This document shows positions 1 to 8,244 of a stretch of 64,000 nt of DNA, piece after piece. Below the pieces are notes generated by a model. That model searched no databases, was not told the origin of the DNA, and worked only from the letters and a program-made list of their open reading frames with translations. Origin of the DNA: JBBSBY01 sp038205805. Its GTDB lineage: Bacteria; Desulfobacterota; Desulfomonilia; Desulfomonilales; Desulfomonilaceae. Both the position numbers and the translations under genes were made by a program. The stretch is taken from positions 94,541-158,540 of the forward strand of contig JBBRBO010000001.1 of assembly GCA_038205805.1 (NCBI GenBank), given 5' to 3'. Position 1 is the stretch's first letter. Each line of letters begins with the position of its first letter.

Positions 1-28
1 ATCTCTTCCCCTCGTTCAGGGCGGTTAT

Positions 29-1372
29 TTACGCCGCATAGTTTTGACGGAGATACGCAGGAACATGCGCGGCCTCCCGCGGTCCGATGGCTACTTGCCA
101 GCCGGCCAATTCCTCTTCCAAGTCACCGCTGATGATGGCTGCGGCGCCTGGAATAACGATCTTCCGAACTTGGGTTTTTTCTTCGATACCGGATTTCTTT
201 ACAAAGGGGGCGATAAGGTCCGCAACAAACTTACCCGCCGCCCATGCGGTGAGAACTGAAAGACCATCGGTATTGAGGACGAGCAACCACGCGGGGACAC
301 GGCTGGCTTCGACCTCGCCGGAAACGATGAAGTATGTGAGCGAGAAATTGCTCGTAATAAGAACGGGCGAGTTTTCGTTCGGGTTTCCGATGGGGTAAAT
401 GCCCTGTTCCGTAGTCATGGGGCGTTGCGGATCGGTAAAGATATTGAGTCTCTGGAGCAGCAGCGGGAAAATGGTCTCGCCTTTCAGATCGCTCAGGATG
501 GCGATGCCCGCGTACTTGGCAATGAACGTGCCCGCTAGAATAACTTCGTCAATGGGATTATCGGCCATTTCCGATGGGAAGACTATGGTCGGGAAGCCGA
601 GGGGTCGATAGAGCGACTCCAGCGCCAATCTGCGGATCATGATGTTGTCACGGAGTAAGTCCGCGGTCTTTTTGGAACCCGGAGCCAGAACGATGTCCTT
701 ATGGCCCTTTTCCATGAGCTTTGCGCTAAGGGTAGCCAACTCACCGACTTTGTCGGCCTTCACGGCCAAAGGACAGTCATATTCTTTTGCCAGCGAGGAC
801 ATATCGTCGAGATTGCCGGCGGTCGCGGCGTAAATCAGGGGCTTGTGCTTGCCGATTTGCTCGAGAGCCGCCTTCAGCGTGTCAACCTTATCGCTGATGA
901 GAACAACGGCTGCGCCTGCGTCCGAGGCCTTTTTCGCGATTTGAGTGAAACGAGCGGAGTCCCCGGTGTCTTTGACTGCAAGGACTTCGGGTTTCAGGGT
1001 AAGACCGACGCGCTCATATCGCAGTTCTTTGAACGCCTTGGTCTTGGCGTCAACTGAGGCGTCATCTTCCGATGCGGAGATAAGGCCGCCTAGAAGTGTA
1101 GGGTTGTTAAAGGTTTTTTCGTGACGGAACAGCACCGTCTCACCGCCGGCCTTGGCCGCAGCGTCACCCACACCGATCTGAACCGTGCGAATGGGAGGAG
1201 CCGACGCTGAAGCGAGTTTTTCCTTCGCTTCGGGAGAAACATACGGACACGCGTCAAGTTCCGCTTTACCGGCCGCCAAATTCATGGCAAACGCAAGGCA
1301 TGTGGGGACACCACACTCTGCGCAGTTTTTCTTGGGCATCAGTTTAAAAATCTGAATTCCACTAAGAGCCAT
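29..1372 (-). CDS. acsC: CODH/ACS corrinoid iron-sulfur protein, large (gamma) subunit
   Basis: This is the large subunit of the corrinoid/FeS protein that carries the methyl group from methyltetrahydrofolate to acetyl-CoA synthase in the Wood-Ljungdahl pathway. The N-terminus holds the expected 4Fe-4S motif (Cys17, Cys20, Cys25, Cys42, within KKNCAECGVPTC), followed by a TIM-barrel and a C-terminal corrinoid-binding part; 447 residues is normal for the family. The open frame extends 36 codons further upstream, but the ATG at 1372 has a strong GAGGGAGG ribosome site and begins at the conserved part. It is the last gene of the acs operon visible here, 120 bp after acsB, and the operon may continue past the left edge. 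Identification is firm. Confidence 0.95.
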   Translation of the reverse strand: MALSGIQIFKLMPKKNCAECGVPTCLAFAMNLAAGKAELDACPYVSPEAKEKLASASAPPIRTVQIGVGDAAAKAGGETVLFRHEKTFNNPTLLGGLISASEDDASVDAKTKAFKELRYERVGLTLKPEVLAVKDTGDSARFTQIAKKASDAGAAVVLISDKVDTLKAALEQIGKHKPLIYAATAGNLDDMSSLAKEYDCPLAVKADKVGELATLSAKLMEKGHKDIVLAPGSKKTADLLRDNIMIRRLALESLYRPLGFPTIVFPSEMADNPIDEVILAGTFIAKYAGIAILSDLKGETIFPLLLQRLNIFTDPQRPMTTEQGIYPIGNPNENSPVLITSNFSLTYFIVSGEVEASRVPAWLLVLNTDGLSVLTAWAAGKFVADLIAPFVKKSGIEEKTQVRKIVIPGAAAIISGDLEEELAGWQVAIGPREAAHVPAYLRQNYAA

Positions 1373-1492
1373 CGATTCTAACCTCCCTCTTGAGGGCCGC
1401 CCCAAGGAAGTGCTTTGTTCGTTGCGGTTACAATTAGCGAAGGGAGCCGCGCAGGCCCCCTTGCATGCGAATTTAGTCACCCCTTGTAGGGC

Positions 1493-3700
1493 TTAGCCGA
1501 CGATAGAATCCATCGTCACCGCAGGATGTTCTTTTTCCTGGAGGAACGGCATGATCTCGTCTTCGGTGACACCGATGGTCTCATCGGCGATTCGGCTCGC
1601 CAGGTTGGACACTCCGGCTTCTTCGCCGAGTTTGTTGATCTTATCGGTCAAAGCTTCTTTTAGGTTCTTGGGCAACCAAACCAAACGAAGGATTCCACCT
1701 TCCGCCGCAACGAATTTTTTGGAGCCGATATACAGCTTGCTGTGACCCACAAAGCCCGGTGTGATATTACCGCCGCCTGCGCTACCGGCCAGAGTCGTGA
1801 ATTTCATACCGCAAGGCGTGGGGCCTTTGTAGTCGCGATCTACCGACATAACGCCGTTCGCGATGGGGAGCACCGCTGCGATGCACTCAAAGCAGCCGCA
1901 GGAGGTCATAGGATCATCCATAATCGAGTAGGCGTTGTATTTCTGCACCTTGCCGCGGGAAGCCTGCTGCACAAAGTTGTTAACGCCTTCCCATTGGCCC
2001 AAACGCTCATCCACAACCTTGCCCTTTTCGATGGGTTGGTTGGGGCCTGTGGGATTGATCTCAAAGGATGCCTTGCAATCGAGCCAGTTATACGCGCCGC
2101 AAAGGCCGGTGCGCTCAGGCGTGACCACGCACACATGGGAAGGAGCAAAGCTCTGGCACAGTGTGCAGGAGTAGAAGATGGACTCATCTTCATCGGTCAT
2201 ACCTTCAACTCTGGCGTCTCTGACTTTGTACTTGTCTTTGGCTTGAGCAAGCAGATCCGCCACTTTGTCTTTGTCCGTAAAGATTTTCACGGCAACCTTG
2301 TCTAAAACGCCACCGAAGTCCTGATGATACTTGGCATGGAGGATTGAACCGAAATGTTTGAGGCTGAACCCTTTCTCGACGGCGCCCTTTCCAATGCGGA
2401 ACCAAGCGATGTCTCTTTGTCCGATGTGCATCATGCCCTGAGCGTAGTTAATCAAGTGGTGGATTTGGCGCTCGAGGATGGGCTCGAAGTCGGACTGCAT
2501 CTTACGGCCGGCGACTTCCACGAGGATACCCAAAGGCACTCTGGTTCCGGGCTCGAGGTCTTTTAGATCGGGACCGAAGAGTTCGATGTTGCCGTCTTCG
2601 ATCTCGTTCATGTCCTTCATAATGGTGAGTTCGACCGCTTGGGTCTTGCCACCGCCGGCTTCCATGTAGATGTCTTCGCCGCGGATTCTCTCGCCCTCGA
2701 AAGCGGGACCGTACGCCACGGGCACGGGGACTTCCGTAACGGTGACTTTCAAGCCGCGAACTTCGATGGCTCGGGCGACCATTTCTTGATGGGGCACATT
2801 CGAGACGACATGCTCGTATGTACATACGCCGGTAGGCAGGATCTGAGGAATGGGGGTGTCCGCGATGGTCGGGAAGCCGTAGTTGATACAACCGGCGGCA
2901 GCCGCATACCATTCGTCACTGACATCGCCCATGGCCAACACGAACGCAAACACGCGATCTTTGTTGTAAATGAGGATTTTGCGGAAATCACCGGGCTCGA
3001 TACCGCCGAAGCTCAGAGCCGCTCTTGTGGCAAATCCCACTGCGAAGATAGCGGAGGAAATGTCCGGACCAAAGGGAACCAAACGTGTAGGCCAGCCGAC
3101 CTGCACACCCGCTTCCTTGAGCTGCTGCGAGAAGCTGGTGCCGTTATGCTGCGCGGCCATGAACACGTAGAGGTTCTTCTTCTGAAGTTCGAGGGCCATA
3201 TCCGCCGCGATTTCCTTGGTCGGAGCTGAGCCCACGATGGCTGCGAAACCCGGGGCCGTGCCGTCCACGAATTCCACGCCGCGTTTTCTCAAGATGATGT
3301 CGTCCGCTGCGCCCAGCCACAGTTTGTCGTCGGTGGGATCTTCCGCAGGCAGATAGAAATCGGGGTCTTCCAGGTAACGAATGGCCTCTATGATTTCATA
3401 GTTGAACAGGGTAGCCATACCGGCGTCCAATACCGGACCCAAGTAAGGAAGGTGAGCCTTTTCACGGGGAATGGGTGGAATCAAGGACTCAGAGCGATCC
3501 AGAACTACGCCGGCGTCGCCCAAGGTCTTTACGGGATAGCCGAGGATTCCGTAAATAACAGGCAAGTAGTAGCCGGTATTGGGGAAGCTGATTTCTTGTT
3601 TCTTGCCGTATTTCTGTACGGCCTTCTCGTATTTTTTGCGGCTTTTTTCGTAGACCGTGTGAGCGCCGGATATAACATTCGCTGCAATAATCTTGGACAC
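1493..3700 (-). CDS. acsB: Acetyl-CoA synthase (CODH/ACS beta/alpha subunit, bacterial type)
   Basis: Acetyl-CoA synthase condenses CO, a methyl group from the corrinoid protein and CoA at the nickel-containing A-cluster. The 735-residue length fits the bacterial (Moorella-type) three-domain enzyme, which includes the N-terminal CODH-binding domain that archaeal versions lack. A-cluster ligands are visible: Cys512, Cys515, Cys524 and Cys534 for the 4Fe-4S cube, and the Cys601-Gly602-Cys603 motif that holds the distal nickel. It lies 81 bp downstream of the acsD::cooS fusion and 120 bp upstream of acsC, all on the minus strand. The spacer before it has a GC-rich hairpin. The start is preceded by a good AGGAGG-like site. 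Confidence 0.97.
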   Translation of the reverse strand: MSKIIAANVISGAHTVYEKSRKKYEKAVQKYGKKQEISFPNTGYYLPVIYGILGYPVKTLGDAGVVLDRSESLIPPIPREKAHLPYLGPVLDAGMATLFNYEIIEAIRYLEDPDFYLPAEDPTDDKLWLGAADDIILRKRGVEFVDGTAPGFAAIVGSAPTKEIAADMALELQKKNLYVFMAAQHNGTSFSQQLKEAGVQVGWPTRLVPFGPDISSAIFAVGFATRAALSFGGIEPGDFRKILIYNKDRVFAFVLAMGDVSDEWYAAAAGCINYGFPTIADTPIPQILPTGVCTYEHVVSNVPHQEMVARAIEVRGLKVTVTEVPVPVAYGPAFEGERIRGEDIYMEAGGGKTQAVELTIMKDMNEIEDGNIELFGPDLKDLEPGTRVPLGILVEVAGRKMQSDFEPILERQIHHLINYAQGMMHIGQRDIAWFRIGKGAVEKGFSLKHFGSILHAKYHQDFGGVLDKVAVKIFTDKDKVADLLAQAKDKYKVRDARVEGMTDEDESIFYSCTLCQSFAPSHVCVVTPERTGLCGAYNWLDCKASFEINPTGPNQPIEKGKVVDERLGQWEGVNNFVQQASRGKVQKYNAYSIMDDPMTSCGCFECIAAVLPIANGVMSVDRDYKGPTPCGMKFTTLAGSAGGGNITPGFVGHSKLYIGSKKFVAAEGGILRLVWLPKNLKEALTDKINKLGEEAGVSNLASRIADETIGVTEDEIMPFLQEKEHPAVTMDSIVG

Positions 3701-3736
3701 TTAGAATTCCTCCTGAAGGAAAGTAGGGAGTTCCGA

Positions 3737-3763
3737 TGGGGAGGAGGCTACCCCCCTCCCCGT
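3737..3763 (-). other. GC-rich intercistronic hairpin between acsD::cooS and acsB
   Basis: In the 81-bp spacer the sequence GGGGAGG is followed, after a short loop, by CCTCCCC, giving a stable stem in the message. No T-run follows, so it does not look like an intrinsic terminator. It may protect or process the mRNA and set different levels of the two proteins. This role is inferred. Confidence 0.5.
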
Positions 3764-3781
3764 GATGAAAAGGAAATGCAA

Positions 3782-6700
3782 TTATGCGATTTCCCTGCGC
3801 ATTGCCATATCCATGAGGACGCGCTCTCTGGCCTTGTCGATGCCGAGGGCTTGTCTCTTGGCGTCAATCTGCGCTAAGCAGCGTCTTGCCATTTCATAGG
3901 GATCTTTTTCGACGAAATCCCATTTTCCACCGTAGGTCTTCTCGATATCTTTGAACAGATAGTTGGTGCAGACGTCTTCATTGATGGTGGGGAAGCCCAC
4001 GCCAAAGAGGACATACACGCCTGAGGCTACGAAGTACTGACCGATGGAAACGGCTTTTTCACTCATCCACTCGGGCGCGACGCCGACTGCCGGCAGATCG
4101 GAGATGTCATCGCCGAGTCCGCCGTCACGGACCACCGCTGTGGCCGCCAGGAGAATTCGTGTGTTATCCACACAGGAACCCATATGGAGGGCAGGGGGGA
4201 TGCCTACGGTCTCACAAACTTCGGCCAAACCTGGGCCTGCATATTTTGCCGCCGCTTCAGGGGCCAATAGTCCGGCTTTACCGAGCGCGATGGCCGAACA
4301 ACCGGTGGTGAGCACCAATACGTCGTTCTTGATAAGCTCTTTGGCCAGGGTCACGTGAAGCTCATCATGCTTCACGCGGACGTTACCGCAACCCACGATA
4401 CCGGCCAAGCCGCGGATACGACCGTTGATGATGTTGTCGTTCAATGGGCGATAGCTCGCTCGGAACATGCCGCCCAGCATGTAGTTGATGGTTTCGTGGC
4501 TGAAACCGACAACCATGTCCTGCTGCTCGGAGGGGATGGACACCTTGTTCTTATCGCGATTCGGAAAGTTGTCTATGGCGTCGCGAATGATCGCCTTTGC
4601 GGTGGCCAAGCCTTCCGCTTCATCAAAGTCATAGTGCTTGTATGCGCCCTGCATTTTCGCAATGGGGCTGGTGGTGACGATCTGCGTATGGAAGCATTTC
4701 GCCAAGTCCGCAACACCTTGCATGATGCACTGCACGTCAACGATCATGGATTCACAAGCGCCTGTGATGATGGCCATTTCCTGTTGCAGATAGTTGCCCG
4801 CAATAGGAATGCCGTGGCGCATAAGAATTTCGTTCGCGGTGCAGCAGATACCGCCGAGGCTGATACCGCCTGATGCGCCTTTGCTTTGTGCGTAGGCGAT
4901 CATCTCGGGATCTTGAACGGCCTGGACGATAATCTCGGAGAGTGAAGGCTCATGACCGTGAACGATGATGTTAACGGTGTCTTCCTTCATGCAGCCCAAG
5001 TTGACTTTACCAAGAATGGGAACCGGCGTGCCGTACAGACAGTCGGAAAGATCCGTGGCGATCATCGAGCCGCCCCAGCCGTCCGCTATAGCAGCCTTAG
5101 TAGCCAGACGGATGATGTGTTCCATTTCCTGGTTCACGCCCATATGGGTCATGTGGAGCACTTCCACGACGGGACGGTCACAACCGGTGGGGATAACGTT
5201 TTGCTCTCTCCAGATTTGTTGTCTCTTGAGAGGAGCGCGTTTGATATTGAGGAGTTCACCTTCTTGCTTGCCGTATTCGGCCAAAGCAGTGTGACCTACT
5301 TCGATAGCGATGTCTTTCACATCGCGACCTTCCGTGGCGATACCGTAATCAAGGGCCACCGACATCAGCTTGGGGATGTCTTTGATTTGGTAATCGGGCA
5401 ATTTGCCTTCAGCGGCTAGAAGGAACGTATGGGCAACGTGACGACCATGATCACTGTGAGCAGCGGCGCCGCCGGCGACCATACGAGCGAAGTTACGAGC
5501 CGCAATGGTTTCAGGGGTCGCGCCGCAGAGACCGACTCTTTTGCGTCGCTCTTCCGGGGTTTCATTCTTGTTTTTCGGAGGAAGCACGCGGCAGGGACCC
5601 ATGCTACAGATCTTGCAGCAGCTACCGCCCTTACCGATGGGGCAAGCGCTGGTGGTGCGGGCGCGATGGAAAGCTGTGGAATAGCCTTCGGCGTCCGCTA
5701 TCTTCAAACCCTCGAGTGTTACGGGGTCGATTGTGTGTTGTGTCCAGTCGGCAGGAGGAAGTTCTTTCTTCTTCGGCGGAGCCGCAGGCGCAGCCGCTTT
5801 GGCCGCAGGAGCCGCTGCAGGGGCTTGTCCGGAAATCATACTTCCCAGACCGGAGGCCAGGTTCTTGACGGAATTAAAGAGACCCGCCAGATCCTTAAGC
5901 CCTTGTAGTTCGTCTTTGGTCAATCCCATTAGGTCTACCTCTTCTTCGTCCGCGGATTTAGCCGCCGCGGCGGGGGCCGGTTTGGCCGGTTCAACCTTCG
6001 GCGCCTCCGCAGGGGCGGGGGGCGCTTCTTCCTTTACTTCTGCTTTGGGCGCCGCAGGAGGCGCAGCCGCTACGGGAGCAGCGGGTTTTGCTGCTGCAGG
6101 AGCGGCCGGTTTGGCCGCAGGCGCTGCGGCTTTAGCCGCCGGGGCCGCCGCCGCTTTGGCGGGTTCCGCCTGCTGAACAAGGGACATATCCACGCCCATG
6201 CTCGCCAGGTCTGTGTCCACCATTATATCGGAAAGGTATTTGCGGAGGTGTGCAAGTGTTTTAGGATGTCGCAGTATGAGAAGATCCGAACCCGCTTGCA
6301 GAGCGCTCATGGCTGTAACCGCCTCGATATTGACGGCTCTGGTTCCGGCTTCACCCAACGAGGGATCATCAGCCGTGGCAAGCTTGGCTTCCTTGGTCTT
6401 CCATACTTCTTCGGCGATATTGTTGATGATGGGATACTGGAGCTTGTCGTCGTTCTGCGTGAGAGCCGCTTGACGAATACGTTCCATGATGGAGTAGCAG
6501 TACTCCATACCATACCCCGCGGAAGCGGTTGTGGGATCGATGAGGATTTTGTTGGCTGGAACGCCCAAATTCTCCAGAAGAATGTTGAGTTGCTTGGCGA
6601 GGTTGATGTCGATTGGTGAGTTGGCGGCCACGAGATGCTTATATGCGATTGCCGCTGCGCCCACTTGCTTGTAATTGCCTTCGGTGACGGGACCCAGAAC

Positions 6701-7156
6701 AACGTTTAGTCCCGAGCAGGCTTCCGCAACCGCTTTGAGGACTTCGGTGTTCTTCTCGTCATTGGACGAGCCCCATACGATCACCGGCACGTTGACCGCT
6801 TCCGCCACCTTCTTGGCGACTTCCGCAGCGTGAGAGGGCGGGAGATCCTTACCGTTCGGGTCCGTGCCCTGAAGCCACAAGGTCACTACGTCGGCCTTGT
6901 ATTCGTCCACGCATTTCTTGGCCCATGCAACGGGGTCGCCAAGCACGTCCTTAAACGGCTCTTTTGCTTCATCCGCCCATTCTTCGGGCTCAATATCCAA
7001 CACCTGGAGCGACAACTTCGGGGTGTTCGGGGTTTTGCCTTCAAAAGAATAAAAGCTGTAACCCGTTTCACCTCCGATGGTGATTTCACTCCCTGGTTTG
7101 CCCATCGTAATTTCGCGTATTTTTCCGGAGTATTTAACTTTTGGCATTTCAGCCAT
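3782..7156 (-). CDS. Fusion of corrinoid protein small subunit (AcsD) and Ni-CO dehydrogenase (CooS/AcsA)
   Basis: One uninterrupted 1,124-codon frame encodes two proteins that are normally separate. Residues about 1-325 are the AcsD/CdhD TIM-barrel (corrinoid FeS protein small subunit). Residues 330-465 are an Ala/Pro/Lys-rich flexible linker with an acidic, helix-like island at about 402-442. Residues 466-1124 are a complete Ni-Fe CO dehydrogenase. D/B-cluster cysteines are Cys505, 513, 514, 517, 522 and 544. C-cluster ligands are His735, Cys771 or 772, Cys810, Cys923, Cys953 and Cys995, and the catalytic lysine is Lys1034 (SEKAVSIG). All active-site groups are present, so both halves should work. 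It is the second gene of the acs operon. The fusion would tether the methyl carrier to the CO-generating subunit. A frameshift artefact cannot make such a fusion, because the linker reads through in frame with typical composition. Confidence 0.93.
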   Translation of the reverse strand: MAEMPKVKYSGKIREITMGKPGSEITIGGETGYSFYSFEGKTPNTPKLSLQVLDIEPEEWADEAKEPFKDVLGDPVAWAKKCVDEYKADVVTLWLQGTDPNGKDLPPSHAAEVAKKVAEAVNVPVIVWGSSNDEKNTEVLKAVAEACSGLNVVLGPVTEGNYKQVGAAAIAYKHLVAANSPIDINLAKQLNILLENLGVPANKILIDPTTASAGYGMEYCYSIMERIRQAALTQNDDKLQYPIINNIAEEVWKTKEAKLATADDPSLGEAGTRAVNIEAVTAMSALQAGSDLLILRHPKTLAHLRKYLSDIMVDTDLASMGVDMSLVQQAEPAKAAAAPAAKAAAPAAKPAAPAAAKPAAPVAAAPPAAPKAEVKEEAPPAPAEAPKVEPAKPAPAAAAKSADEEEVDLMGLTKDELQGLKDLAGLFNSVKNLASGLGSMISGQAPAAAPAAKAAAPAAPPKKKELPPADWTQHTIDPVTLEGLKIADAEGYSTAFHRARTTSACPIGKGGSCCKICSMGPCRVLPPKNKNETPEERRKRVGLCGATPETIAARNFARMVAGGAAAHSDHGRHVAHTFLLAAEGKLPDYQIKDIPKLMSVALDYGIATEGRDVKDIAIEVGHTALAEYGKQEGELLNIKRAPLKRQQIWREQNVIPTGCDRPVVEVLHMTHMGVNQEMEHIIRLATKAAIADGWGGSMIATDLSDCLYGTPVPILGKVNLGCMKEDTVNIIVHGHEPSLSEIIVQAVQDPEMIAYAQSKGASGGISLGGICCTANEILMRHGIPIAGNYLQQEMAIITGACESMIVDVQCIMQGVADLAKCFHTQIVTTSPIAKMQGAYKHYDFDEAEGLATAKAIIRDAIDNFPNRDKNKVSIPSEQQDMVVGFSHETINYMLGGMFRASYRPLNDNIINGRIRGLAGIVGCGNVRVKHDELHVTLAKELIKNDVLVLTTGCSAIALGKAGLLAPEAAAKYAGPGLAEVCETVGIPPALHMGSCVDNTRILLAATAVVRDGGLGDDISDLPAVGVAPEWMSEKAVSIGQYFVASGVYVLFGVGFPTINEDVCTNYLFKDIEKTYGGKWDFVEKDPYEMARRCLAQIDAKRQALGIDKARERVLMDMAMRREIA

Positions 7157-7208
7157 TTTTGCACCTTCCTCTAACGAATCAATAAATCGGGGTCAGACCA
7201 TATGGAAC

Positions 7209-7448
7209 TTAGGCAGGATTTTTGCGTCTTTCGCTTCCGAACCATTCCCCCAGATCCGTATAGAAATAGCGTTCCGCTGTGGATAGATAGCGGCGAACGG
7301 GTTTGCTTTCTTCACCGATATTCACTGCGGAAATGTTTTTGCGCCATTGATAGCTGTCTTCCTCGGGATTGGGGCCGTAGGTCGGCATAAGGATTTGGAC
7401 CTTTTGGCCGTCAAATCTTTCTTTTTCCTCAAATTTTTGGTTTGACAT
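7209..7448 (-). CDS. Small unknown protein leading the acs operon
   Basis: This 79-residue protein is unrecognised. The ATG at 7448 has a clear AAGGAG site 8 bases upstream, which is better than the in-frame start 11 codons earlier. It is hydrophilic and mixed in charge, with no cysteines, signal peptide or membrane segment, and has several aromatic residues (RRYLSTAERYFY). It lies 52 bp before acsD::cooS and downstream of a sigma-70-like promoter, so it is probably the first gene of the transcript. An accessory or regulatory role in CODH/ACS is inferred from position alone. Confidence 0.75.
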   Translation of the reverse strand: MSNQKFEEKERFDGQKVQILMPTYGPNPEEDSYQWRKNISAVNIGEESKPVRRYLSTAERYFYTDLGEWFGSERRKNPA

Positions 7449-7500
7449 GAGTAAACTCCTTCTCTTGATGTGTTTGGGCAAGCAGAAAGTAGGGTAAATG

Positions 7501-7535
7501 AGCGGACTTCGCGAATTTGAGTCGCCAAAGTCCGG
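7501..7535 (-). other. Hairpin in the leader of the acs operon
   Basis: On the minus strand GGACTT..GCGA is followed by TCGC..AAGTCC, a two-part stem located between the predicted promoter and the first start codon. It could be a regulatory leader or an mRNA stabiliser. No known riboswitch class is recognised. Confidence 0.35.
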
Positions 7536-7558
7536 GATGTGATGGGGTGAATAACGAC

Positions 7559-7587
7559 AGTATACAGGATTTGCCGTCGCAATACAA
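7559..7587 (-). promoter_or_regulatory. Predicted sigma-70 promoter of the acs operon
   Basis: The minus strand carries TTGTAT, a 17-base spacer and TATACT. Transcription would start near 7551, about 100 bases before the small first gene. Confidence 0.5.
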
Positions 7588-8204
7588 TGATTTGGTTGTG
7601 TTTTCTAGGTCTGGGGTCACTTTTACCGCTGTCCGTTCACGGAGAATTTCTTTATTCCCCCGAGTGATACGTCATGGGAGGGAGGCGTTTCTCGTGGCGC
7701 GCGATCATCTACTTGTGTCAGACGCGCGTCATGACGAAGAAGACCGTTCCCTTGACGAAACAAAAACCAAATTGTTGCCGGTACTGCGAGTAATTAGGAA
7801 AGATAAACGTACGCCGATCCACGTGAACAAAGGCATGCAAATTGCACGCTAACACTTAAGATTCCCTACCCGGAATCGATTCACATGGGATTTAGGACAA
7901 AATCGTGGGCGCTGTCCGTACTTCTCGAGTTCGTCTAGGGAATTATCCACAAAATCCTACCCTATGGCAAACCGTCAAGTTTATGATCGGCGCATTTCTT
8001 TGCTCAACACTGCTAATTTATTAGTTCCCTTCGTAAAACACAATAGAGAAGTATGGTTTTTCGCAAAAAAAATTTGGAAGGAGAAATTACCGTTCACCAG
8101 GAGTCATCCAATCGCCGACAAGCACGAAGGGATCATCCGAAAGGGAGATGAGTGTCCTTATCCTATATTCGTGAGGCTCCGGAAGCAATCTACGTAAGCG
8201 ATTA
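7588..8204. other. Gene-free stretch upstream of the acs operon
   Basis: About 600 bases between the acs promoter and the leuA terminator. The short open frames here have no ribosome sites and no recognisable protein character. I see no RNA gene or repeat in it. Confidence 0.5.
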
Positions 8205-8236
8205 TAAAACAAAAAGGCGCCCGAGGACGCCTTTCC
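8205..8236 (-). terminator. Intrinsic terminator after leuA
   Basis: On the minus strand AAAGGCG, an 8-base loop and CGCCTTT are followed by TTGTTTTAT, just after the leuA stop codon. This is a classical rho-independent terminator. Confidence 0.85.
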
Positions 8237-8244
8237 ACGTTTGG

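Noticed and set aside
29..1480. A longer AcsC starting at 1480.
   Set aside because: The extra 36 residues are not conserved-looking, and the ATG at 1372 has a strong ribosome site directly before the Fe-S motif.
2502..2912. Long minus-frame Arg-rich open frame inside acsB.
   Set aside because: Shadow of the acsB coding sequence; Arg/Ser/His-rich composition is typical of a wrong reading frame.
7517..8197. Plus-strand open frames of 111 and 77 codons upstream of the acs operon.
   Set aside because: No ribosome site, atypical amino acid make-up, and overlap with the predicted acs promoter.
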